Source of the DNA: Prado023 sp963774745
GTDB lineage: Bacteria > Actinomycetota > Actinomycetes > S36-B12 > CAIYMF01
DNA length: 64,000 nt
Direction of reading: 5' to 3'
NCBI GenBank assembly: GCA_963774745.1
Contig: CAVZGE010000010.1
Coordinates: 78,877-142,876, forward strand
Shown here: positions 24,475 to 34,046 of the stretch, piece by piece
How positions within the stretch are numbered: the stretch's first letter is position 1
Layout of the letters: each line of letters opens with the position of its first letter
Program-made: the position numbers and the translations under genes
Notes under the pieces: generated by a model
Databases searched by the model: none
What the model saw: only the letters and a program-made list of their open reading frames with translations
What the model was told of the DNA's origin: nothing

Positions 24475-25091
24475 GGGTCCTCCAGGTTCTCGGGCGCGGT
24501 CGAGTCTGTCACCGCCTCGGCGGGGGTGTCGAGGCTCGGGGCCGGTGGGCGGGGGGTTGGACCGGCCGGTCCCAGGGGCCAACGCCCGCGGATCCGGTAC
24601 TCAGGCGCAGGTCCGGTCGTCGACTCGACCAGGGTGACCTCCGTGGGCGTCCACACCGGGCCGGCATGCGCGGAGAGCAGCGGCACCACCTCCCGCGCCT
24701 GCGCAGGACCGCCAGGGCCGCGGACCCGACCGACGGTCACGTGCGCCCGGAACCGGCGGTCGGCGACGCGGAGCGTCCGCTGCATCCCGTCGGCCAGGGC
24801 CGCCAGCCAGGGACCGTGCTCGACGCCGACCCAGATGACCGGGCCGAAGGAGCCGGCGCCGCTGAGGTGGATCGGACCGGGGGCGGGCAGGCCGCGGGCG
24901 ATGTGGCGGGCGATCCGACGCTGGGCCGTCTCGGGTTCGGCCTGCCCGAGGAACGCCAGCGTGATGTGCCACCGTTCCGACGGTTGCCAGCGCACGTCGG
25001 GGGCGGCTGTCCGCGCCCCGTGGACGGTGGTGGCCAGCGCGTGCCGGGACGGCGCGTCCGGCCAGATCGCGACGAAGAGTCGGCTGGTCAC
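24471..25091 (-). CDS. thpR: RNA 2',3'-cyclic phosphodiesterase
   Basis: A 206-residue 2H-phosphoesterase. The two catalytic HxT motifs are RWHITLAFLG and RFRAHVTVGRV, and the N-terminus MTSRLFVAIWPD is typical of ThpR/LigT. It opens 2',3'-cyclic phosphates to 2'-phosphates on RNA. The C-terminal 40 or so residues are a proline-rich extension. Confidence 0.88.
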   Translation of the reverse strand: MTSRLFVAIWPDAPSRHALATTVHGARTAAPDVRWQPSERWHITLAFLGQAEPETAQRRIARHIARGLPAPGPIHLSGAGSFGPVIWVGVEHGPWLAALADGMQRTLRVADRRFRAHVTVGRVRGPGGPAQAREVVPLLSAHAGPVWTPTEVTLVESTTGPAPEYRIRGRWPLGPAGPTPRPPAPSLDTPAEAVTDSTAPENLEDP

Positions 25092-25195
25092 CGGACCATC
25101 ATCGCGCGGGCGCGGACAGGTGCGCTGGTCGTCGGTGCGCTTCGCCCGGGATCCGGGGATAGGTTGGCGGTAACACCCCTGAGCGGAGACTCCCC

Positions 25196-25453
25196 ATGAC
25201 TGACGAGACGCCGACCACCGACACCGACGTCACGACCACAGACACCGGTCCAGAGGCCGTCGCGACAGGCGAGCCTGGGGCTGCTGTGACGGATCCCGAT
25301 GAGCTCATGAAGCAGAAGTACCGCGACGCCATGGCCCACAAGCACGGGGCGTCCGGGGCGGCGAAGAAGGCTCACGGCGACGCTGGCACTTCCGGACACT
25401 CGCAGAGCACCGGACCGACGCAGAAGCTGTTCCGCCGCAAGGCCGGCGGCTAG
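25196..25453 (+). CDS. DUF5302 family small protein
   Basis: An 85-residue, highly polar, probably disordered protein. A Thr/Asp-rich N-terminus precedes the conserved block DELMKQKYRDAMAHKHG and the basic end QKLFRRKAGG, as in actinobacterial DUF5302 proteins. TAGGTT near 25162 may be the -10 box. It is divergent from thpR. Function unknown. Confidence 0.8.
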   Translation: MTDETPTTDTDVTTTDTGPEAVATGEPGAAVTDPDELMKQKYRDAMAHKHGASGAAKKAHGDAGTSGHSQSTGPTQKLFRRKAGG

Positions 25454-25492
25454 CGGGCCAGGGAACGGTGGTTCCCCTGCCAACGCCCCCCA

Positions 25493-25553
25493 GATCGCGT
25501 CGGGCCTGCTGGCCCATCACCGGGATCGCGTCGGGTCTCGACGAACGCGATCC
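25493..25553. repeat. Repeated GATCGCGTCGGG and an inverted repeat before tRNA-Lys
   Basis: GATCGCGTCGGG occurs at 25493-25504 and 25525-25536. GGATCGCGT (25523-25531) pairs with ACGCGATCC (25545-25553). This may be a terminator or palindromic element; no gene lies in 25454-25656. Confidence 0.55.
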
Positions 25554-25656
25554 ACTCGAACCCGACAGGATCCTGCGAGGCGTGCGGCCTCGCCTAGACT
25601 CGCTCATTACGGGCGTGCGGCCCGACCCCTTCGTCCGCGGGGTCTCCGTGCCCCCT

Positions 25657-25728
25657 GGGCCTCTAGCTCAATGGTAGAGCTGCGGACTTTTAATCCGTAG
25701 GTTGCGGGTTCGAGCCCCGCGGGGCCCA
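25657..25728 (+). tRNA. tRNA-Lys (anticodon TTT)
   Basis: A full cloverleaf can be drawn: acceptor GGGCCTC with GGGGCCC, D-arm GCTC-AATGGTA-GAGC, anticodon arm GCGGA-CTTTTAA-TCCGT giving anticodon TTT, variable AGGTT, and T-arm GCGGG-TTCGAGC-CCCGC, then discriminator A. CCA is not encoded. It marks the left edge of the low-GC island and is a likely integration site. Confidence 0.97.
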
Positions 25729-25730
25729 CA

Positions 25731-26044
25731 GGCAACGTCGCAGGTCAGAGTGGCATTGAAGGGAAGGGTTCCTTCCCAGAGCGATCCCTTCCGTGGGGCA
25801 TCTGCAGCCAAACTGCAGCCAACCAGCCAACCAGGTCATGATGCAGCGCAGGCGGCGACAAGGTTCGTCCTCTTGTCGAGGGGCGTGACGAACCCCGGTG
25901 CGAAGTCTTGCCGGCAGGCGGGACAGTCAGGCCAGAATGACGCTCGGTCACTCGGCGGAGACTGGCTAACCCACCTTCAGCAGTGATCTTCCGAGCCGGG
26001 CCAACTTGCGAGGGGGGGTTGAAGGAATCAGGGCACCGTCGCGC
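25731..26044. other. Island edge downstream of tRNA-Lys
   Basis: No gene is supported. GGGAAGG-GTT-CCTTCCC (25761-25777) is a terminator-like hairpin for the tRNA. CTGCAGCCAA is directly repeated at 25802-25811 and 25813-25822. This short repeat-rich stretch right after a tRNA is where an attachment site or integrase remnant would be expected, but no integrase or second copy of the tRNA end was found. Confidence 0.5.
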
Positions 26045-29000
26045 CTAGTCATCCGGCTTCGTGAGGTCCATACCGAGGGTGAGAGCGGCAGTCTTCAGAG
26101 CATCCCAGTTTCCGGGCACCCTGATGAGCCGGTCGAGCTTCGGGCGCAGCTCGTGCTGCCCGTAGAAGCCGTTGGGTGAGGTGTTCTTCATCAGGTGCGC
26201 GTAGTACCGGCCAACCACCTCGGGGTGCGCGTCGATGAGTGCATAGGTCACGTGCCTCGATGCGTCCGCATGACTGCCGAATCCTGCAGTGGTCGCCTCA
26301 ATGAGACCTACTGCGGTCGCGAGCTCACCCACGGGAGCGTTAGGTGCGACCGAGGCGAACGCGTCCATCTCCTTTTGCTCGAACACCACCGGGTCATCCT
26401 CAGTGCGCCCGGTCCAGAACGCGCCAAGCCACGTCGACCAGATGGCATCACGGCCGGTCTCGTCAAGAGCTTCGAGCTCCTCGGCCATGTGGTGGATCCA
26501 ACGCTCGCGGTCATCGACCGGCGCGATGGCAGCGAACCGGGAAACCCACGTGTCCGCAGTGGGTGTGTCGCAGCGGACAGCGATCGAGGCGAGGAACCCT
26601 GCCCACCGGCGTCGCTGGTCGATGGTGAACGCATAGAGGTGGTCGGTGGTCTCGACGAGACCGTCGAGGAGGCCGCCGGCGGCGAGACCAGGGTTCCATC
26701 TGGCGTAGCTTAGAACGCCCCACCAGAACGGTTCCGCGACAACCGGCTCCGCCCAGTCGCGCAGCGGAAGGAGATGCTTCCGGCACCAAGGAGAGTCAGC
26801 TTGGTCCAAGTACTCCAGTCGGCCACTGATCTGGGTCAGTGAATGAGCGCCGCGCTTCGTCCCGTCCGCCAGCGCCCGGTCCAGGAACTTTCGGTGGCGT
26901 TCGGATCCTGCCCGTCCACGAGTCGCCAGCAGCGGACCAGCGGCGGTGAAAGACCCGGAACCAGAAGTCCAGGAGGTGGCCGACCGGAACGTCATGGTCC
27001 TAGAGAGCCAGTCCTCGACCTCGCCGGGCAGGTAGGTCTCGTCGGTCTCGCAGGCATGCCAGAACGCTTCGATGAACTCATCGACACCGGGAACTTCGTC
27101 CCAATGGACGGCTTTGGTCGCAGAGGCGTGGAGCAGGAACTGTTCGACTTGGTGGTCGAGGTCCTTCAGGTTCGCGTCGACGAGGACCCCGAGGACGGCG
27201 GCCGCAGCCGCCTGGTCCTTCAGTTCACCCCAAGCGCTGACGATCGCCCCCCGGACGTCTTGCGCGTGGCTGGCGTGGGGCCACAGCTCGAGTCCGACGG
27301 TGGGCTGCTCGCGAACCGTGCTCCGCAGCATCTCGAGCGCGTCGTCGCGAGTGGGCTCGGACCCGCGCGGCGGGAGACGCTCCTCGAAACCCAGAATGAA
27401 TGCGACCGCGTCAGCAGGGTCAGCGGTTGCCCTATAGGCGACTCGGTGACCGACAAAGGCGGCTGGTCCTCGACCCAGCTGACGACCACGCCACCATTGA
27501 ACCCAGGACTGGTCCGGCGTGAAGTCCTTGTGGACCTCCACGATGCTCGCCAGATGCGTCTGTCAAAGGCCGGTAGTCGGCGCCGGAACGAGTGAGCAGC
27601 TCATAGGCGGTGTGGCGCGGTATTGGTCTGGGAGGTCTTGGCTAGCGGGGGCGAAGGCAGCGATGAGGTCGTCGAGGGCATCCACCGGGGACGGATCAGG
27701 TGCTCGCCAGCCAGAAGGTGAAACGTCTCCTGGGAGCTCTCACGGTTGGTTGCGAGGCCGCTCTCCAGGACAAACCGGGCCCGAGCATCGGCGTCCAGCG
27801 TGGGGGAGATGCCGACTCCGTGAAGTGCGAGGCGGTTGAGCATCGTGTGTTCGGACGCCGCCCAACCAGGTCGAGCGACCTGCTGCGCGAATGCTGCGTT
27901 CACCGACCAAAGTCGTTCGATGCAGTCGCGCGCCGCGTCGACGACGGCGTCGATCGTCTCCCGATGGTGATGATGGTCGTTCACGTGCGGCTGGATGGCC
28001 GGCGCCGTCGCCGAACTCCAACCCGAGCACCCGGCCTGTCGCCCGCTTCTCCAGGACGAGGTGATGGGTCGGGCCTGTTCGACGATGGGAAAGACCTCCA
28101 GGACAAGCGCGTCGACTCCGGCACGAACAACCCGGCCCAGGCATTGTGAGCCGGTGAGATCCCCACGTGTGGAGACAGTCAGCCCGGAGGTGATGTAGGT
28201 GCGTTCCGACTTCAGGCGCGGAGTCAGAAGGTGGCCAAGGATGGCCAACGCTAGCTCGCGGTCATCCCACACGCCCTTCCACTCGAGCGCGTACTCGAGG
28301 TAGTCGCTCGAGCACCCCGGCGTGCTCCTGCTCCATCGAGGGCCGGTGTCGCCACCGAAGAACATACGGAGGCCGGTCCTTGCTGTACCGGTGCATCTCG
28401 ATTGCGAGCGCGTTCCACAGGACGGTGCTGAGGGTGCCGCTTGACTCGGCGAACACATCCCACGCCTTCTGGCTCACGACCTCGTCCCCGAACGCGGAAT
28501 TCTCGAGACGAACCACCTTGCGAGCCTGGAGCTGGCTTCGCTCCAAGGGGTCGTTCGGTCGAACAAAGCGACGAACGGTGCCTCATCGCAAATCCAGTCC
28601 GCCACCCGGGATCCGTTCGTACTCGCAGAAGAACGCGACACGGTCCAGGGACGGCGAACGGAGTCCTGAATGTTCGAGAGTTCGCCGGGGGGCGTGATCA
28701 GCGAGATCTTCTGTTCGGGGTTCACAACCTCCCCCGACACGATCGACCGGATCCTCTGCCGATGGTCGAGGAGACCCATCTCGGCCAGGTCGGCCCACTC
28801 GGTCAGACATTGAGTGAGCATCTGGTGTTGCTTCGGCTCGTAGTCCGAGCTGTGATCCCGCAGACGCTCCCGGATCGGTCGTCCGGGTCGTCGGTGATGA
28901 CGTACCGCTCCGCTCGAGGACCAAGCCCGAGTCCGAGATACCTCGATCACGACATCGGTGTGGCTGTATCCGACGAACAGCACCACGTATTCGCTGAACA

Positions 29001-29567
29001 TTCGCTCCAAGAACCGTGCGGCCCACGCTGCGTGGAAATACGCCTTGCTGAAGTCCCGGTCCGTGACGACCAGCAGCTCAGGCGCAGCTGCAGCTGAACC
29101 GTGGAGATACACCAGGCCCTCGAAGGCGTCCCCAAGCGGCATCGCCGGAGCCTGGAACACCTCGATCGCCGCATCGCAGTGCTCCTCCAGTTGCCGTTGC
29201 AGGTGCACGTCGTAGTTGGTCGTGACCACACGCACCGTGCCTCGCGGCAATGCGCGCCAGCGCGTCGTGATTCCTATTCGGCTCCGACGTTGAATCGGTG
29301 ACGATGCCTCTGGCTAAGCGATGGACGTCGTACTTGTCGTCGTCGTCCAGGCTGCCCAGGTAGGCGTCGAGCTGGTGCTCCCACTCCTTAGATCTGGGAT
29401 TCTCGGTCGACTGCAGCTTCCTTGCCGATTTGCTCGGCCAGTCCCATGAAGTTGGGCAAATTCGACGGCGGACCCATCGAGATTCCGGCACCCGTGAAGA
29501 TGACCAGACGGCCCTCTTCATACGCCGTGAGGAGCGGTTCCGGGATGGTGATGCCGCCGAGCAACAT
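26045..29567 (-). pseudogene. SIR2-domain protein with DUF4020-like C-terminus, heavily frameshifted
   Basis: The pieces lie in order on one strand and would form a chain of about 1,170 residues. ATG 29567 begins MLLGGITIPEPLLTAYEEG, followed by the NAD-binding IFTGAGISMGPPSNLPNF. Later frames give VVTTNYDVHLQRQLEEH, VYLHGSA and YVVLFVGYSHTDVV, all SIR2 landmarks. The last intact 498-residue frame (to 26045) resembles DUF4020, ending FYGQHELRPKLDRLIRVPG. At least eight frame changes interrupt it. SIR2 domains act as NADases in several anti-phage systems, so a former abortive-infection gene is likely. The DUF4020 name is from memory of the C-terminal pattern. Confidence 0.7.
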
Positions 29568-29799
29568 ACTTCGTGAGCCTAGCGGCGAGATAGCCGAGCT
29601 ACCTGCCGATTCACTGCTCAGGACCGGAAACCTGGTGGCGAGTCTCATGCCCTGACAACCGCGCGAGTAGCGGGGGTCGAGTCGAGGCGCAACCCTTCCG
29701 AACAGGTCGCGGTCAGTTCAACGAGCCACAACGATGCGGGCGGGGCAGACCACCTCTGTGAGCCACACTTGTATGCACCGCTAGGTGAGGAGAACCACA

Positions 29800-30964
29800 G
29801 TGAACAGTCCCGAGGACCGGCCCCCCATGGGCCAGCCGACCGAGCAGCCCATAGGGCGCTCGGTCCAACGACTCGTCCCCCGAGGACGAGCTGGGGCCCG
29901 CCTCCTTCGGCATCAAGGAGCCGCCTTGGTTGGGACCGACGGCAGAGTCTGCACTTCGCGCAGTCATTCCCAGCTTCATGGAGGACACTTCCGCAGCGCT
30001 GTACGCGCGTTGGTGGCGGCTCGAGTGCTGCGTTCGGTCGCTTGCCTATGTCGAGCTCAGGGCGCTGCACGGGACCAAGTGGGTCGACGCCGTGAAGGCT
30101 GCGAATCTCCGTCTAGAGCAGGACGCCGTGTACACGCACATGGCCGGCCCGGACAGCGATAACCCCCTCGCCTACCTGGACTACAGCCAGCTCGTAGACC
30201 TGGTCGAGCGCTTCTGGGACCAGATCGGCTAGGCGTTGTTCGAGAAGGCGTCCTGGCAGGGTCGCCAGGTTGACCTCAAGAGGATCCGACACAGAATCGG
30301 ACACATGCGCCGTCCACACGCTGACGACCTGGGCCGGCTGGAGCGGGTCATACGCGATCTCGAAGGGGGGACGTTCAAGGCACTGAGCACGTACAACGAC
30401 CGACGCGTCCCTGATGCCGCCCTGTACAGCGATGCGGTGATGATGGGGGTGGTGCGGGGAGCACGAGGACACGCGTCGGCTCCTGGCGCATGCGGATCGT
30501 CAGTACGAAACGCGGGTCCGATTGTGTCGACGAGTGCGCGTGCCTGGGCCGAGCGGAGCCCAGCCAGCATTTCCGGTGCCCCCGGCTACCTGTGGCACGT
30601 CGAGTTTTTCAAACGTGGTCAGGGCATCGACGTACCTGCGCTGTGGCGCGACGTCGAAGGCAGCGACGTCGGTCGACTGCTCGTGCATCTGGAAGTGCAC
30701 GACGGTCATCACGTCGGGTTCGCCTTCAGCGCCGTCGACGATGAAACCGAGATCGCCGACGCGGTAGGAAGCGCCTTCGACTACGTGCTAATGAATCACG
30801 CCTACGGCCAGGAGGAAAGCCACGGCGTGGCTTGGTCGCGACGAATGCGGGACATGGATTACCGCATCGTCTCGGGTGACGGCTGGACGGTCGTTGATGA
30901 GACGACGGTGCCGATCAGCAACTTCGGTGCCGGCGGCGGGGTCACCAAACGCCCGCACGGGTGA
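29800..30964 (+). pseudogene. Swt1/HEPN-type protein, broken by frameshifts and an amber stop
   Basis: GTG 29800 has a good AGGAG site. After a +1 shift near 29868 the chain reads GPASFGIKEPPWLGPTAESA and then LYARWWRLECCVRSLAYVEL, a Swt1-like HEPN helix. An in-frame TAG at 30230-30232 interrupts it; the same frame continues ALFEKASWQGRQVDLKRIRH and carries the HEPN Rx4H motif in RHRIGHMRRPHADDL. Two further compensating shifts occur around 30456 and 30582. The C-terminal part (GYLWHVEFFKRG...) is unassigned. HEPN domains are often RNases in toxin and defence systems. It is divergent from the SIR2 gene. Confidence 0.55.
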
Positions 30965-31282
30965 GCCTCGACAGTCGCATGCCTCGATCAAGCACACGGC
31001 GAGCCCAGCCGTCGCGCTTAAGGGACGCCCGAATCCCGTGCGAACCACCGTTCGGCCGTTCCGTCTGATTGGGCCCCCAAGCCCCGGGTCGGATTCCATG
31101 GCCGTCCCGGGCAGTTCTCGTGACCGTCAGCTGGGCACATCGGATGGCGCCCTCGGGCAGTGCCTACTGACATGTCGAAGCGCCTCAGGTCCTCATTCGC
31201 TCTCGCCGACCTTGTTGAGGAGCTTCGCGCTCCGCGCGCACTTCCGCTGACATCTGGGCCCAGACGTTGTTGTCGCCTGCGC
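30965..31282. other. Non-coding gap between converging island genes
   Basis: About 320 bp between the HEPN-like pseudogene and the 404-residue gene, both of which end here. I see no convincing gene, repeat or RNA. Confidence 0.4.
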
Positions 31283-32497
31283 CTACGCACTGGGCTCGGA
31301 ATCGTCTTTCGTACGCACTAGGTATGCGGCGGCGATTGTGGCGACTGCGCCGACGCCAACCACAGCCTTCTGCCCGGCTTCCTTCCCAGCGGTGCGGCGC
31401 TGCCGCGGATTGCCCAGAGCCTCACGCCAAGGAACGACATCGAGGGAGCTACGCGCGGACTCGATGCCGAGCGGGGCGTGGAAGTCATCGACGATCGCGC
31501 TCGTTGCGTTGAGGGAGTCGATCACCGAACGCGCGGCGCGAGCGTGAAGGAGGATGTTCTCGTTGGCGATACCGCCGGCGGCATCGATCCGAGTCATCAG
31601 GTGCCTCGTACCTTCCAGCACCACTTCTCTACGCCTCTGTCTCGCAGCCGCAACTCCGCGGCGGTGCCCTTCGAGATTCTCAGGCGCCGTCGCGAGAACG
31701 TGGTCGAGTTCGACCACTCGGAACTCGTCTTGAAGCTCGAAGCAACGCGCGAGGATGGCGAGTTGAACCCCAACCTCGCGTTCGATCTCCTTCAAGACCC
31801 GCTTCAACTCGCCGGTCTTGCTCTTGTCCTCGGCCTTGTCGGCAAGCGCACGTAGCGCAAGCAGTGCCTCCTCCTGGACGTTCAGGATCGTCTCGGACGA
31901 ACCGCTCACCTTGTCCCAAAGGGTCTTGGGGTCGCCACCCAGCGCACGGATGGTCATCGCCTCGTCAATCGCCGCCGCGGCACTCCTCATCTTGGCGAGG
32001 ACCGCATCGCGCTGTGCCCGGCGAACGTCGTCTAGTTTCTCGTCGATCCTGACCAGCAACGCTCTCAGCTCCTGCGCCTCGGACTGCTGAGCGAGTTGAC
32101 TCATGAGGCCACCTAGACCGGAGAGCACTGCCGGGTTCGTCAGCAACGATCCTGGGCCGTCTTCAACCTGGAGCCACTTGAGCGACTTCTTGCCCGTCTC
32201 CCCGAGCATGGCGTAGCTGATGCCGTGTTCCTTCGTCTTCATCAGACCGCCAGCGTCCTTGAGTCGCTTAGCGGACTCAGGCGTCAACTTGAGGTACATC
32301 CCGGACTGCTCGATGATGCCTGACACAGCGTTGGCCGCATCGGCGCCGGTCTTGGCGATGCTGCTGAGCCTCCCCAAGTCGAACTCCTGGGCCTGGTCCA
32401 GAAGGCCGACATGTTCTAGGAATCGCTCGACTGCCGACGAGTTACCAGCAACTAGAACCCCGTCACCGTCGCCTACCAGTTCGACCTCGCCTGCCAT
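31283..32497 (-). CDS. Unknown 404-residue island protein, intact
   Basis: An intact gene with a strong GAGGGAG site before ATG 32497. The N-terminus MAGEVELVGDGDGVLVAGNS is followed by a long, mostly helical middle with coiled-coil-like stretches (RIDEKLDDVRRAQRDAVLAKM; ADKAEDKSKTGELKRVLKEI). A single hydrophobic helix near the C-terminus (KAVVGVGAVATIAAAYLV, about residues 380-397) could anchor it to the membrane. I do not recognise the family. It is the only undamaged gene between the broken SIR2/HEPN genes and DarTG, so it may be under selection; a defence or toxin-related role is only inference. Confidence 0.75.
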   Translation of the reverse strand: MAGEVELVGDGDGVLVAGNSSAVERFLEHVGLLDQAQEFDLGRLSSIAKTGADAANAVSGIIEQSGMYLKLTPESAKRLKDAGGLMKTKEHGISYAMLGETGKKSLKWLQVEDGPGSLLTNPAVLSGLGGLMSQLAQQSEAQELRALLVRIDEKLDDVRRAQRDAVLAKMRSAAAAIDEAMTIRALGGDPKTLWDKVSGSSETILNVQEEALLALRALADKAEDKSKTGELKRVLKEIEREVGVQLAILARCFELQDEFRVVELDHVLATAPENLEGHRRGVAAARQRRREVVLEGTRHLMTRIDAAGGIANENILLHARAARSVIDSLNATSAIVDDFHAPLGIESARSSLDVVPWREALGNPRQRRTAGKEAGQKAVVGVGAVATIAAAYLVRTKDDSEPSA

Positions 32498-32716
32498 CGC
32501 TAACTCCCTCTCGCCTACCTGCCAACCCAGTTTGCCCGCCTGCGCTCGGGGGCTCGTTCCGACCGACCGTTGTGTCGATGGTCGCAGCGGGGTCCGACAT
32601 CAAACGTTCGACCGCGATGTGGACCGTGTGCCGTCCTCGGTGGTTGGTGGGTCGATCGAGCCTATGCGGCGGCCCTGCCGTGTCAGCCCACTCAACGACG
32701 CAACTCCAACCTTCGG

Positions 32717-32941
32717 CTACGCCGAAGGTCGATCGGACCCGTCTCCCCAGAGGTCGTCGTTCCAGACTCGCTCGAATTGCGGGTCGGGGTCGGTGATGTT
32801 GTGGAATTTGCGGTGAGACATGACCTCGACCCGGAAGCCCACCCTGTCTCTGGAGCGGATGGTCCTCGCGCAGCTCGGTGCTTCGCACTTCCATTCGTAG
32901 GTCCGAGTGAAGCGCAGGAACTTGAGCCGCGGTCGCCTCAT
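32717..32941 (-). CDS. Possible small hypothetical protein
   Basis: An ORF whose C-terminal part from ATG 32941 reads MRRPRLKFLRFTRTYEWKCE and ends FERVWNDDLWGDGSDRPSA, with a CEAPSC cysteine pair. The composition looks protein-like, but the start is uncertain (the frame is open to 33127) and no family is recognised. The remaining non-coding DNA of 32498-33395 shows nothing else. Confidence 0.3.
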   Translation of the reverse strand: MRRPRLKFLRFTRTYEWKCEAPSCARTIRSRDRVGFRVEVMSHRKFHNITDPDPQFERVWNDDLWGDGSDRPSA

Positions 32942-33395
32942 CGTGCGTCGCGCGGGGGTGAAGGAGGCATAGCCGTACGGTACGCGGCCACCGTCGAGCC
33001 GCTGCTTCGTCGCGGGGCGACCCTCGATCTTGACGGCCACCGACAGCCGGCAGAACTCGCCGACATCATCGAGAGGCTCGTAGCACTCGTGCCCTGACCT
33101 TCGTCGCAGGCGCACATGCACGCACATGTGCCCGCGGCACTCCGCCGCGAGCTGGGCGCCTTCCGGGTGCCATAGCAGCGCCCACTGTGGGGCCGCCCGG
33201 CATCGCCCTGGAAGACGCGGGCGCTGCGCGGGCTGCGATGCGAGTCACCACCGTCGAGGCTCGATCCCGACGAGCTTCATTGGGTGATGTCGGCTGACGA
33301 TGTGGCAGCGTGACATGCTGATCTGATGGACAGGTGGTCACGCACGCAGGCGCGGTCGACCCAACGCTTTGGGGGTTCCGGAAACCGGGGATCAC

Positions 33396-34028
33396 GTGTC
33401 CCCGCTTCCTGATCCCGTGCGCGTCTATCACTTCACGCATCTCCGGAACCTTCCAGGCATAATCGATGGAGGGCTTTGCTCGGATGCTGCCTGTCGCCGG
33501 GAGGGCCGCACGGAGGTTCAGATCGGTTCAGCCGGCATCAGGGAGCGGAGGCTGGAGCTCCCCGTTGGCGACGTCGGACCTGGCGGCAATGTTGGCGACT
33601 ACGTGCCCTGGTACTTCGGCCCACGCAGTCCGATGATGTTCACGCTCAGCCGGAACAACTACGAGTATCAGGGGGGCTTCGACGAGGTGGTCTACCTTGT
33701 TTCAAGCGTTCCAACGATAGTCGAGCTCGGGTGCGAGTGGATAGCCTCGGACCGCAACGCAGCCCTGACACTGGCGGAGTTCACCGACGACGAGGGCGCC
33801 CTGCGAGGTCACATCAGCTGGGACATCATCGCGGCCAGGTACTGGACGGACTTTGCAAATGGTGCCGACCTGCGCGCGGCGGAGTTCCTCGTGCATGGCT
33901 CCGTCCCATGGGAAGCCGTGGAGGCTATCGTGACAAAGACGGATGGTACTTGCGAGGATGTCCAGACCATGGTGGCCGGACGCCATCACTCGCCCCCGGT
34001 GTATGTCCGACGTCAGTGGTACTTCTAG
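33396..34028 (+). CDS. darT: DarT-family ssDNA thymidine ADP-ribosyltransferase toxin
   Basis: A 210-residue DUF4433/DarT protein, which uses NAD+ to ADP-ribosylate thymidines on single-stranded DNA. It shows the NAD-binding start RVYHFTHLRNLPGIIDGGL, VPWYFGPRSPMMFTLSRN, the DRNAALTLAEF helix, and RAAEFLVHGSVPW with the catalytic Glu. GTG 33396 follows GGGGATCAC and is chosen over TTG 33369. Codon use is visibly AT-richer than in the core genes. The antitoxin gene follows after 18 bp. DarTG systems act against phage. Confidence 0.9.
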   Translation: MSPLPDPVRVYHFTHLRNLPGIIDGGLCSDAACRREGRTEVQIGSAGIRERRLELPVGDVGPGGNVGDYVPWYFGPRSPMMFTLSRNNYEYQGGFDEVVYLVSSVPTIVELGCEWIASDRNAALTLAEFTDDEGALRGHISWDIIAARYWTDFANGADLRAAEFLVHGSVPWEAVEAIVTKTDGTCEDVQTMVAGRHHSPPVYVRRQWYF

Positions 34029-34046
34029 ATCCATGGGAAGGCGCGC

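Noticed and set aside
30230..30232. Readthrough or recoded amber codon in the HEPN-like gene
   Set aside because: No recoding signal is visible and the same gene carries further frameshifts, so ordinary loss of function is simpler.
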